The notes under the pieces: model-generated
Told to the model about the DNA's origin: nothing
What the model saw: only the letters and a program-made list of their open reading frames with translations
Databases searched by the model: none
Position numbers and translations under genes: made by a program
Origin: Ruminiclostridium sp.
GTDB taxonomy: Bacteria > Bacillota > Clostridia > Oscillospirales > Oscillospiraceae
Length of the DNA: 33,987 bases
Reading direction: 5' to 3'
Assembly (NCBI GenBank): GCA_017435425.1
Contig: JAFSFC010000036.1
Location: forward strand, 1-33,987
In this document: positions 23,496 through 31,292 of the stretch, in pieces
Layout: every line of letters begins with the position of its first letter
Numbering within the stretch: the stretch's first letter is position 1

Positions 23496-24542
23496 TTACC
23501 CCTCCTTGACCTGATCCAGGGCGGCAATGAGGGCCTGGACGGAAGCCGCCTGGGTGGCCCAGCTGGTGCACACACGGACAGCAGTATGGCCCTCGTCCAC
23601 CTTCTCCCAGAAGGAGAAGGCAAACTCCTTCTCCAGCTCTGCCAGGACCCCATCGGGCAGGATGGGGAACTGCTGGTTGGTGTAGGAGTCAAAGAGCATG
23701 GGATAGCCCCGGTCCTCAAAGGCTCTGCGGATGGTCATGGCATGGTCCACCGCCTCCTTGGCCGCCCGGAAGTACAGGCCATCCTCAAACATGGTGCAGA
23801 ACTGCACCCCCAGCAGGCGGCCCTTGGCCAGCATGCCGCCATGCTGCTTGATGAGGTAGCGGAAGTCCTTCTTCAGGGCGGGATGGGTCAGGACCAGAGC
23901 CTCGCCGAAGAGAAGACCCTGCTTGGTGCCCCCCAGATAGAAGGCGTCGCACAGCCGGGCCAGGTCGGGAACGGTCAGGTCGCAGGCCTCGCTCATAAGG
24001 CCGTAGCCCAGGCGGGCACCGTCAATGAACAGGAAGAGGCCGCAGTCCCGGCAGGTAGCCCACATGGCCTCCAGCTCGGCCTTGGAGTACAGGGTGCCGT
24101 TCTCGGTGGGCTGAGAGATGTACACCATGCCGGGCTGGACCATATGCTCGTGGGTCACGTCATTCCAGTGGGCGTCATAGACATTGCGCACGTCCTGGGC
24201 AGAGATCTTGCCGTCCCGGCCGCAGGGAACCGCCAGGACCTTGTGTCCGTAGGACTCGATGGCGCCGGTCTCGTGGACGTTGATGTGGCCGGTGCTGGCA
24301 GCAATGACCCCCTGATGGGGCCGCAGGGCGGCTGCGATCACCAGGGCGTTGGTCTGGGTGCCGCCCACCAGAAAATGAACGTCCACGGTCTCGTCCTCGC
24401 ACAGCTCCCGGATGTACCACCGGGCCGTGGCGCAGTAGTGGTCCTCACTGTAGCCGGGGGTCTGCTCCAGGTTGGTCTCCACCAGCCGCTGCAGGACCCG
24501 CTCATGGGCCCCTTCGGCGTAATCACATTCAAATCGAATCAT
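23496..24542 (-). CDS. Threonine aldolase-like PLP enzyme (beta-eliminating lyase family)
   Basis: A 348-aa fold-type I PLP enzyme like low-specificity L-threonine aldolase (LtaE), which splits threonine into glycine and acetaldehyde. Visible: GGTQTNA (60-66) for phosphate binding, TGHINVHETGAIE (84-96) with the ring-stacking His, FIDGARLGYGL with Asp174, and LGGTKQG with the Schiff-base Lys207. GGAGG lies eight bases before the ATG at 24540-24542. It is first in an operon with the FAH-family gene, under a good promoter at 24597-24625. The length and motifs fit LtaE, but other beta-eliminating lyases of this family cannot be excluded. Confidence 0.85.
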   Translation of the reverse strand: MIRFECDYAEGAHERVLQRLVETNLEQTPGYSEDHYCATARWYIRELCEDETVDVHFLVGGTQTNALVIAAALRPHQGVIAASTGHINVHETGAIESYGHKVLAVPCGRDGKISAQDVRNVYDAHWNDVTHEHMVQPGMVYISQPTENGTLYSKAELEAMWATCRDCGLFLFIDGARLGYGLMSEACDLTVPDLARLCDAFYLGGTKQGLLFGEALVLTHPALKKDFRYLIKQHGGMLAKGRLLGVQFCTMFEDGLYFRAAKEAVDHAMTIRRAFEDRGYPMLFDSYTNQQFPILPDGVLAELEKEFAFSFWEKVDEGHTAVRVCTSWATQAASVQALIAALDQVKEG

Positions 24543-24596
24543 TTTTTATCCCTCCATGCGCCCCGGGGCGCTTGTTTCCGTTACAAGATACACTCT

Positions 24597-24625
24597 ATTA
24601 TACGAATATCCGACCGAAAGGTCAA
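24597..24625 (-). promoter_or_regulatory. Promoter of the aldolase-FAH operon
   Basis: On the minus strand TTGACC (24620-24625), 17 bases, TATAAT (24597-24602). A 14-bp palindrome GCGCCCCGGGGCGC (24559-24572) lies in the leader between promoter and start codon and may be regulatory. Confidence 0.85.
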
Positions 24626-24715
24626 CGCTCCCGACCATTTTCTTCTTCCCGGCAAATCGCGCAAGAGACCAAGCCAGAACTTGCAAAAAGTCTCTTTTCT
24701 ACACACAAAAGTTTC

Positions 24716-24744
24716 TTGACAGCACACACGATATAAGATAAAAT
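24716..24744 (+). promoter_or_regulatory. Promoter of the DUF4914 gene
   Basis: TTGACA (24716-24721), 17 bases, TAAAAT (24739-24744), in an AT-rich stretch 70 bases before the start. The region 24626-24715 between this and the divergent aldolase promoter shows nothing else. Confidence 0.8.
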
Positions 24745-24813
24745 AATATACTAATTAAGAGAGCAAATACCCCACCTCTTCACCATGGAGAGGGAGAAAG
24801 AGAGGTTTTCCAT

Positions 24814-26703
24814 ATGAATATATTACTGGAAAAGTTCAACTTCCCCCCAGACGTTGAACGCATTATTTTCAACAGCCCCAGTGTCATCGTGCCTGAAAGC
24901 AAGGAGACCCTGTACGAGCTGATTTTCGGCAATGAATACACCGACACCATTGAGGTCAACTTCGACGTAAACGGCAAGCTGGTGAAGGAGGCCACCGTGG
25001 TCCGCTGCCGCAATGGTGCTTCGGTCAACTTTGTAGAGGACTACATGCGCCGCCGGGACCCCGACTGCATGCGCATCGCCGACGACAAGGCCACTGACAA
25101 GCCCCGGTTTGAGGAGGTTTACGGCTACCCCTTCTCCGACCTGCGGGAGGAGACCTACCAGTGGCTCTCCCGCCAGGAGCTGATCCTGGTCCCCTTTAAG
25201 GCCGGCGGCTACCAGTTCGGCTATGACTCCATCCTGGTCTGCCCCAGAAACACCGCCTTCTTCGCCTTCGCCCTGGCTCAGCTCCAGGCCTTCGTAAATG
25301 CCCGGGACATCGAGAGCTTCACCCCCCGCTCCGTGGTCTTCGTGGCCCCTCCCTTCCGCCACACCCACTTCGGCGGCAAGCAGGTGGTGGTCCACAGCCG
25401 CCACGACGACCTGCACGAGGTCTTTGCCTACAACCTGTACCCCGGCCCCTCCGCCAAGAAGGGCATCTACAGCATCCTGCTGGACATCGGCGAGCAGGAG
25501 GGCTGGGTCACCGCCCACGCCTCCGCCGCCCGGATCATCACCCCCTATGAGAACGAAATGGTCATGATGCACGAGGGTGCCTCCGGCGGCGGCAAGAGTG
25601 AGCTCCTCCAGGATGTTCCCCGGGTGGCCGATGGCCGGGTCCTGCTAGGCATCCACACCCAGACCGGTGAAAAGACCTACATCTCCATGAGCGACACCTG
25701 TACCATCGAGCCAGTCACCGACGACATGGCCCTCTGCCAGCCCAGCTACCAGCCCAAGAACGGCAAGCTGGCCGTCACCGACGGAGAGGACGGCTGGTTC
25801 GTCCGGGTGGACGGCATCACCGAGTACGGCTGCGACCCCCTCTATGAGAAGATCGCCATCCACAGCAAAGAGAACCTGATGTTCTTCAACCTGGACGGCG
25901 TGCCCCGGGCCACCTGTCTGCCCTGGGAACACACCCCCGACTCCGACGGCAAGCCCTGCCCCAACCCCCGTGTCATCATCCCCCGCCGGATGATCGACCG
26001 GATCGTAAGCAATCCTGTGGAAGTGGATGTGCGCTCCTTCGGCGTCCGGATGCCCCCCTCCACCGCAGAGAATCCCAGCTACGGCATCCTGGGCCTTATG
26101 GGCATCATCCCCCCGGCCCTGGCCTGGCTGTGGAGACTCATCGCCCCCAGAGGCTACAAGAACCCCAGCATCGCCGACGACGGCGGCCCCTCCGGCCCCA
26201 GCCTGGCCAGCGAGGGCGTGGGCTCCTACTGGCCCTTTGCCACCGGTGAGCGGGTTAAGCAGGCCAACCTCCTGCTGGAGCAGATCCTGGCCTGCCCCAA
26301 CACCCGGTACGTCATCATCCCCAACCAGCACATCGGCGTCTACAAGACCGGCTTTGCCCCTGAGCAGATCTCCCGGGAATATCTGGCCCGCCGAGGCGGC
26401 ATCAACATGAAGATGGACCGTCTGGTCCCCGCCCGCTGTGCGCTCTTTGGCTACGCTCTGAAGGAGATGAAGGTGGACGGCCAGAACATCAGTTCCCGCT
26501 TCCTCCGTCCTGAGCGGCAGGCCGCTCTGGGCGAGGAGGGCTACGACAAGGGCGCCGAGATCCTCTACGATTTCTTCACCAAGGAGCTGGCAGTGTACGA
26601 CACCGAGGAGCTCCACCCTGTGGGCAAGCAGATCCTGGAGTGCTTCTACAACCGCGGCACCATCGAGGACTACTGCGCCATCACCCCCCTGGGTTTCGGA
26701 TAA
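24814..26703 (+). CDS. DUF4914 family protein with a PEPCK-like P-loop
   Basis: A 629-aa cytoplasmic protein that I assign to the DUF4914 family. The nucleotide site HEGASGGGKSE (253-263) and the downstream VTDDMALC (301-308) resemble the P-loop and kinase-2 region of phosphoenolpyruvate carboxykinase/HPr-kinase folds. No signal peptide is present; a hydrophobic patch (LGLMGIIPPALAWLWRLI, about 428-445) is too isolated to call a membrane segment. AGAGG lies eight bases before the ATG. The gene is monocistronic, with its own promoter and terminator. Its substrate is unknown; the fold suggests phosphoryl transfer or decarboxylation using a nucleotide. PEPCK itself is unlikely because the sequence is otherwise different. 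Confidence 0.7.
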   Translation: MNILLEKFNFPPDVERIIFNSPSVIVPESKETLYELIFGNEYTDTIEVNFDVNGKLVKEATVVRCRNGASVNFVEDYMRRRDPDCMRIADDKATDKPRFEEVYGYPFSDLREETYQWLSRQELILVPFKAGGYQFGYDSILVCPRNTAFFAFALAQLQAFVNARDIESFTPRSVVFVAPPFRHTHFGGKQVVVHSRHDDLHEVFAYNLYPGPSAKKGIYSILLDIGEQEGWVTAHASAARIITPYENEMVMMHEGASGGGKSELLQDVPRVADGRVLLGIHTQTGEKTYISMSDTCTIEPVTDDMALCQPSYQPKNGKLAVTDGEDGWFVRVDGITEYGCDPLYEKIAIHSKENLMFFNLDGVPRATCLPWEHTPDSDGKPCPNPRVIIPRRMIDRIVSNPVEVDVRSFGVRMPPSTAENPSYGILGLMGIIPPALAWLWRLIAPRGYKNPSIADDGGPSGPSLASEGVGSYWPFATGERVKQANLLLEQILACPNTRYVIIPNQHIGVYKTGFAPEQISREYLARRGGINMKMDRLVPARCALFGYALKEMKVDGQNISSRFLRPERQAALGEEGYDKGAEILYDFFTKELAVYDTEELHPVGKQILECFYNRGTIEDYCAITPLGFG

Positions 26704-26713
26704 CTTCATACCC

Positions 26714-26749
26714 AAAGGCCCGGACAGTGTCCGGGCCTTTTGCTTTTTT
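26714..26749 (+). terminator. Terminator of the DUF4914 gene
   Basis: AAAGGCCCGGAC, AGT, GTCCGGGCCTTT and a second T-run (TTTTTT) three bases later. Strong stem, 11 bases after the stop codon. Confidence 0.92.
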
Positions 26750-26768
26750 CCACCGGCTGTGGTAAAAT
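26740..26768 (+). promoter_or_regulatory. Promoter of the flavoredoxin gene, overlapping the preceding terminator
   Basis: TTGCTT (26740-26745), 17 bases, TAAAAT (26763-26768). The -35 lies inside the T-tract of the upstream terminator, a compact arrangement. Confidence 0.6.
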
Positions 26769-26799
26769 GGGGAAAAACTTTTCCCCTTGGAGGTTCCCC

Positions 26800-27363
26800 A
26801 TGCGAAAGGATTTCAGCGACATGGCCTTTTATCCCCAGCCGGTGCTGGTCATTGGCACCTATGACGAAAACGGCATCCCCAATGCCATGAATGTAGGCTG
26901 GGGCGGTATGTGCGGCGGCAAGTATGTGAACATCAACATCTCCCGCCGCCACAAGACCACCGACAACATTTTCCTGAAGAAGGCCTTTACCATGAGCTTT
27001 GCCGACCAGGCCCACCTGGTAGAGGCTGATTACTTCGGCCTGGCCACTGGTTTCGATGAGAACAAGATCGAAAAAGCAGGCTTCCATGCTCGGAAGAGCG
27101 ACTTCGTGGACGCCCCCCTTTTTGACGAGCTCCCCCTGACCCTGGAGTGCCAGGTGGTGGAGATGGAAGAGAAGCGGGGCCTCATCTGCATCGTAGCCGA
27201 GGTCCTGAACATGAGCGCCGACGAGTCCATCCTGGGGGACGACGGTCTGGTGGATGCCGACAAGCTCCACGCCCTGTCCTTTGACCGGGCCCGCAAGCTC
27301 TACCGCACCCTGGGGGGTGTGGTGGGCAAGGCCTACCACGACGGTCAGCAGCTGATGAAGTAA
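26800..27363 (+). CDS. Flavoredoxin / flavin reductase-like FMN-binding protein
   Basis: A 187-aa cytoplasmic split-barrel flavoprotein. It starts MRKDFSDMAFYPQPVLVIGT and has YDENGIPNAMNVGWGGMCGG, then NISRRHKTTDNI, the flavin phosphate region of flavoredoxin-like proteins. Such proteins bind FMN and pass electrons with NAD(P)H or ferredoxin in anaerobes; the partner is unknown. I start at ATG 26800 because TTGGAGG lies eight bases upstream; the longer frame from 26740 would begin inside the promoter. The TAA stop is also the first part of a 38-bp palindromic terminator. Confidence 0.85.
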   Translation: MRKDFSDMAFYPQPVLVIGTYDENGIPNAMNVGWGGMCGGKYVNINISRRHKTTDNIFLKKAFTMSFADQAHLVEADYFGLATGFDENKIEKAGFHARKSDFVDAPLFDELPLTLECQVVEMEEKRGLICIVAEVLNMSADESILGDDGLVDADKLHALSFDRARKLYRTLGGVVGKAYHDGQQLMK

Positions 27364-27399
27364 AAACTGCCGGATACGATATCGTATCCGGCAGTTTTT
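27362..27399. terminator. Bidirectional terminator, 38-bp perfect palindrome
   Basis: Two 19-base arms, the left starting AAAAACTGCCGGATACGAT, with no central spacer. It serves the converging flavoredoxin and histidine-phosphatase genes and overlaps the stop codon of the first and the final base of the second. Confidence 0.9.
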
Positions 27400-27974
27400 C
27401 AATAGTATACTTTATTTTCTTCTCGAATGGTGAGGTTGCTCCCCTCCACATCCAGAATGGTGACCCCGCAGTTTTTGCTGACCCCACCCCGCCAAAATTC
27501 CTCCTGGGGGATGTTTTTCAAGGTCATCATGACGCTGCGGATCACACCGCCGTGGGCAGCGACCAGGATCCTCTTTCCCCGGTTGTCCGGGTCGGCGGCG
27601 ATCTCTCTCAGAACGTCCATCACCCGGGCCTGAAGGGCCTGGAAGGTCTCACCCCCGGGGGCAGGCATGGGAAGGGCGGTCACATCGGTGTAGACCTTTC
27701 CCTCCAGATCTCCGAAGGCAATCTCCCGCAGACGGTCATCCCTCTCGATCTCCTGGCCCGGACAAATGATCCGGGCGGTCTCATAGGCCCGGGACAGAGG
27801 GCTGGAGTAGATGCGGTCAAAGTTCAGGCCGGCCGCCGCCATGCCGGCAGCAGTGGCGTGGGCCACCGCCACCCCATTTTCATTCAGAGGGATGTCGTTG
27901 CTCCCCTGAAAGAGATGCTTCTGGTTCCACACCGTCTCGCCGTGACGAATGAGATAGATGGTCATGGTGCTCAT
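27399..27974 (-). CDS. Histidine phosphatase family (phosphoglycerate mutase-like) protein
   Basis: A 191-aa cytoplasmic enzyme. The phospho-acceptor motif LIRHGET is at 8-14, YSSPLSRAYETA follows, and the second catalytic His is in VAAHGGVIRSVM. The family includes cofactor-dependent phosphoglycerate mutases, cobalamin phosphatase CobC and broad phosphatases; at this length a phosphatase is more likely than a glycolytic mutase. The ATG at 27972-27974 overlaps the sdaAA stop codon as ATGA, giving translational coupling; an alternative ATG three codons downstream is possible. Last gene of the serine dehydratase operon. Confidence 0.88.
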   Translation of the reverse strand: MSTMTIYLIRHGETVWNQKHLFQGSNDIPLNENGVAVAHATAAGMAAAGLNFDRIYSSPLSRAYETARIICPGQEIERDDRLREIAFGDLEGKVYTDVTALPMPAPGGETFQALQARVMDVLREIAADPDNRGKRILVAAHGGVIRSVMMTLKNIPQEEFWRGGVSKNCGVTILDVEGSNLTIREENKVYY

Positions 27975-28843
27975 GCCTGTCTCAGCCTTTCCTTCACAGC
28001 CTGGCCCGTGGGGGTAGCTGCCAGACCACCCAGGGCGGTCTCCCGGAATTCTACGGGCATTCGGCGGCCCACCTCGCCCATGGCGTCGATGACCTCATCC
28101 ACAGGAATGCGGCTCTCCACCCCGGCCAGGGCCATGTCGGCGCAGCTGACGGCGTTGACCGCGCCGATGACGTTTCGCTTCACGCAGGGGACCTCCACGA
28201 GACCCGCCACAGGATCACACACCAGGCCCATGAGATTCTTCAGGGCCATGGCCACCGCATGGCCGATCTGCTCCTTGTCCCCGCCCCGGATGGCCACCAG
28301 GGCACCGGCCGCCATGGCGGAGGCCGTGCCGATCTCTGCCTGACAGCCGCCGGCTGCACCGGCGATACAGGCCTTGTAGGCGATGACCGCACCGATGCCG
28401 CTGGCCACATACAGAGCCTCCAGGATCTGGTGCTGGGTCAGATCCTCATGCTTGCACAGGGGGAGCAGGACAGCAGGGAGCACACCGCAGGCACCGCCGG
28501 TGGGAGCCGCCACGATCCGGCACATACAGGCGTTGGACTCCGCCATGCTCAAAGCCTCGGCGATGACCTCACTGACATAGCCCCCGGACATGGCATTGTG
28601 CCGGAAGGAGTACTGGCGCATCTTGCGGCCGTCGCCGCCCACCAGACCGCTGACACTCCGGCGGGCACCGGAATAGTTGTTGGCGGCGTCCTCCATGGCC
28701 TGCCAGGTCCGCAGCATCTTGGCCATGGACTGCTGGCGGGTCACCTGCCGGTCTTCCATATCCGCCCGGAGGACCACTTCCCAGAAGGGAAGGTCGTGGG
28801 TCTCCATGGCCTCAAAGATCTCCTTCATCGAATCCAGAACCAT
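27971..28843 (-). CDS. sdaAA: L-serine dehydratase, iron-sulfur-dependent, alpha subunit
   Basis: A 290-aa catalytic subunit that deaminates L-serine to pyruvate and ammonia using an oxygen-sensitive 4Fe-4S cluster. The cluster region AAPTGGACGVLPAVLLPL, the GAAGGCQAEIGTASAMAAGAL stretch and DPVAGLVEVPCVKRN with its Cys are all typical of the two-subunit Gram-positive type. It overlaps the beta-subunit gene by 32 bases, and AAGGAGGAGG, inside the end of that gene, precedes the ATG at 28841-28843. The histidine phosphatase gene overlaps its stop. Pyruvate supply from serine fits a fermenting anaerobe. Confidence 0.95.
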   Translation of the reverse strand: MVLDSMKEIFEAMETHDLPFWEVVLRADMEDRQVTRQQSMAKMLRTWQAMEDAANNYSGARRSVSGLVGGDGRKMRQYSFRHNAMSGGYVSEVIAEALSMAESNACMCRIVAAPTGGACGVLPAVLLPLCKHEDLTQHQILEALYVASGIGAVIAYKACIAGAAGGCQAEIGTASAMAAGALVAIRGGDKEQIGHAVAMALKNLMGLVCDPVAGLVEVPCVKRNVIGAVNAVSCADMALAGVESRIPVDEVIDAMGEVGRRMPVEFRETALGGLAATPTGQAVKERLRQA

Positions 28844-29510
28844 CGTCTTCCTCCTCCTTATCGTAGTAAGTCACGGACAGAATGCCCGGCAATTCCTTCA
28901 GAAACTCCACCAGGCTGGGCTTCAGGTGATGGTCGGTCTCAATGACCATCAGCATTTCTCCGCCCCGCTTGCTGCGGTTGACGCTCATGTTGGCCACATT
29001 GATGTGGACCTGGCTCAAAATGTTGGTGACCGAAGCCACCACGCCGTGGGCATCCTGGTTCCGGACCACCAGGGTATTGAAAGCGCCGCTGAAGGACACG
29101 TCCACACCATCCAGCTTGTTGACCTCAATGCGGCCGCCCCCCAGGCTGGAGGCCTGGATGCGCAGGGTCTTCCCCTCCTGAGTGGTGACCTCGATCACCG
29201 CCGTGTTGGGGTGAGCATCCCGCAGGTCCACCTTGTCGATGGTGAAGGCCATTCCAGCCTTGTCGGCCTCGGTAAAGGCGTAGGGGATGCGCAGGTCATC
29301 GGGCTTCATGCCCAGAAGACCGCCCACCAGGGCCTTATCGGTGCCATGGCCGGTGCCGGTCTCGGCAAAGGAACCATGTAAATGGATGGCGGCCTTCACC
29401 GGCTCGCCCCCCAGAAGGGTCCTGGCCATGAGGCCGATCCGTGCAGCTCCCGCCGTGTGGGAACTGGAAGGACCGACCATGACCGGGCCCAGAATATCAA
29501 ACAAGTTCAC
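28812..29510 (-). CDS. sdaAB: L-serine dehydratase, iron-sulfur-dependent, beta subunit
   Basis: A 232-aa subunit starting MNLFDILGPVMVGPSSSHTA, the family signature, followed by HLHGSFAETGTGHGTDKALVGG. The C-terminal part (about 145-220) is an ACT domain (GVVASVTNILSQVHINVANM, VIETDHHLKP) that usually senses an amino acid. The start is GTG (29508-29510) with AAAGGAG eight bases before. The end is acidic (EEEDDGSGFDEGDL) because it is read through the overlap with sdaAA. First gene of a three-gene operon. Confidence 0.95.
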   Translation of the reverse strand: MNLFDILGPVMVGPSSSHTAGAARIGLMARTLLGGEPVKAAIHLHGSFAETGTGHGTDKALVGGLLGMKPDDLRIPYAFTEADKAGMAFTIDKVDLRDAHPNTAVIEVTTQEGKTLRIQASSLGGGRIEVNKLDGVDVSFSGAFNTLVVRNQDAHGVVASVTNILSQVHINVANMSVNRSKRGGEMLMVIETDHHLKPSLVEFLKELPGILSVTYYDKEEEDDGSGFDEGDL

Positions 29511-29546
29511 ACAAATCTCTCCTTTTGGAAAAATTTCCTCATAATA

Positions 29547-29576
29547 CTTATACCATACTTATTCGGTAAGGTACAA
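29547..29576 (-). promoter_or_regulatory. Probable promoter of the sdaAB operon
   Basis: On the minus strand TTGTAC (29571-29576), 18 bases, TATAAG (29547-29552). The spacing is slightly long; no other candidate fits better. Confidence 0.55.
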
Positions 29577-29610
29577 CAGAAATTTTCGATTTGATCGATC
29601 AGTCCCTTTT

Positions 29611-29647
29611 CTGACAAAACGGGCGTCTGTCCCTCAGACAGACGCCC
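29611..29647 (-). terminator. Terminator of the FHA-ABC/kinase operon
   Basis: GGGCGTCTGTC and GACAGACGCCC pair around five bases, followed on the minus strand by GTTTTGTC. It begins five bases after the kinase stop codon. Confidence 0.85.
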
Positions 29648-29652
29648 ATTGT

Positions 29653-31275
29653 TCATTCTTCAAATTCTACTATGTAGCCCATAGAGCCGGTGAGTCGGGC
29701 AGCCTGGACCAGAAGTTCATTGGACACATCGTTCATGCCCCATTTCCCCTCTTTACATTCCAGGGTCAGACAGGGCTCCTGGTTCCCTTTGTACTCCAGA
29801 GAGGGTTCTCCCTCCGACCACAGGTCGGCCATCCAATCGTCTCTGCCGTTCAGAGGCTCCCCTTCGGGCTCCTGGAACTCGTTGATCCAGAAGTAGTCCG
29901 TTTCGTCAAGGGCTCGCTTTCCTCCCACGAAAAACACGATGTCCTGGTATCCGAGGTCATCCAACTCCTTCAGGATGGCCTTCATCTCTTTCTTGCTGTC
30001 GATGGTGACCAGCTTGCCGCCCATATTCTGGGCCCGCTGGGCGGCCTCCTCCCAGGTGCAGTCCTCTATGTGATAGGCATAGTTTTGAGAGTCCTGGTTC
30101 CCGAACAGCAGGGCCACCGCTCCTCCAAGCCCAATCAAGGCTATTGCTAGGAGGGCATACAAAACCCCAAGACGGCCCTTTCCCGAGGCAGGCTTTGCCT
30201 TCTTCTGCTGCTCAGCCTGATTGTTCCCGGAGACTTCTTTGCCTGAAGCTGCCGCTTTCTCTTTCATGGCCTCGCTTTTCCCGGCCATGGCCAGAGCGGT
30301 AGCATAGGGATCTTCTGTTCCCTCCGTTTTCTGTTCCGGAGGATTATCTTTGCGCGGGATTTCCTTCTGTCCCACCATCTCCAAGGCCCTCTGGAAGGCC
30401 CGGGCATCCGGGTATCGGTCCTCAGGGAGGAACGAGCAGGCCTTCAGGATCACATTTGCCAAGGCCGGGCTGGCCTGACTGGGTGCCGGGAGGGGATCTC
30501 CAGTCAGCCGCCGCAGAACTTCGTCGTGCCGGACATAGCCTGACTCTGCATAGGGAAGCTTTCCCAGGTTGCTCATTTCATAGAGGGTCAGTCCCAGGCT
30601 ATAAATGTCCACCCGATGGTCATAGGTTTCCTGGCGGGTCTGCTCAGGGGCTGCGTAGGCCCGGGTGCCGATGCTGGTGTAGGCAAACTGGGTGTCATCC
30701 AGGATCCGGGCAATGCCGAAGTCGCCCAGCTTGTAGTTTCCGTTGGGGGTCATAAAAATGTTGGCAGGCTTGATATCCCGGTGAATGATCCCCTCCTGGT
30801 GGCAGCGGATCAACGCCTCCGTCATATCCCGGCCCACCCGAAGGATACCGGCCTCATGGACGGTCTGCCGCATCAGGATGGTCTCCAGGCTGGTCAGATA
30901 CTCCATGCGAATGAGCATATCACAGCCAAAGTTGTTTTCCCCCTGCCAGTTGATGAAGGTATAATCCTGATAGTTCACCACCTGGGCACAGTCCCGCAGG
31001 CGGTACATGAGCTGGACTTCCTGCTCTGCCTTGGCCCGCAGCTGCTCACGATGACGCAGGTAGTCATGCTGGAAGGATTCGGACTGTTCCTGGAACTTTC
31101 CCTTGGCCTCCACGATGGTGATGACCTTCAGGGCACCAACCTCTTCCCAACTGCCGTGAGGACGAACGATTCGGTATACCCCTGTCTGGCCGCCGGAGCC
31201 GCCGCCCAGATATTCCTTTACCTTCCAGTCCTGAAAGACCGACTCATAGGAACGAATGCGCGAATCGATAGACAT
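29653..31275 (-). CDS. Transmembrane Ser/Thr protein kinase with extracellular C-type-lectin-like domain
   Basis: A 540-aa membrane kinase. The cytoplasmic Hanks-type kinase (about 18-300) has a Gly-rich loop GGGSGG (24-29), the ATP Lys50 in GALKVI, the catalytic loop HRDIKPAN (165-172) and DFG (185-187), so it should be active. A charged linker (305-367) leads to one TM helix (about 368-391). The outside part (399-540) reads like a C-type-lectin fold: CTWEEAAQRAQNMGGKLVTI, FFVGGKR, YFWINEF, WSEGEPS, CLTLECKEGKWGMNDVS and a final GYIVEFEE. PASTA repeats, the usual sensor of such kinases, are absent. ATG at 31273-31275 has AAGGAG eight bases upstream; longer frames overlap the permease. It is third in an operon with an FHA-ABC transporter, its likely target. 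Confidence 0.9.
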   Translation of the reverse strand: MSIDSRIRSYESVFQDWKVKEYLGGGSGGQTGVYRIVRPHGSWEEVGALKVITIVEAKGKFQEQSESFQHDYLRHREQLRAKAEQEVQLMYRLRDCAQVVNYQDYTFINWQGENNFGCDMLIRMEYLTSLETILMRQTVHEAGILRVGRDMTEALIRCHQEGIIHRDIKPANIFMTPNGNYKLGDFGIARILDDTQFAYTSIGTRAYAAPEQTRQETYDHRVDIYSLGLTLYEMSNLGKLPYAESGYVRHDEVLRRLTGDPLPAPSQASPALANVILKACSFLPEDRYPDARAFQRALEMVGQKEIPRKDNPPEQKTEGTEDPYATALAMAGKSEAMKEKAAASGKEVSGNNQAEQQKKAKPASGKGRLGVLYALLAIALIGLGGAVALLFGNQDSQNYAYHIEDCTWEEAAQRAQNMGGKLVTIDSKKEMKAILKELDDLGYQDIVFFVGGKRALDETDYFWINEFQEPEGEPLNGRDDWMADLWSEGEPSLEYKGNQEPCLTLECKEGKWGMNDVSNELLVQAARLTGSMGYIVEFEE

Positions 31276-31292
31276 TCTCTCTTCTCCTTCCT

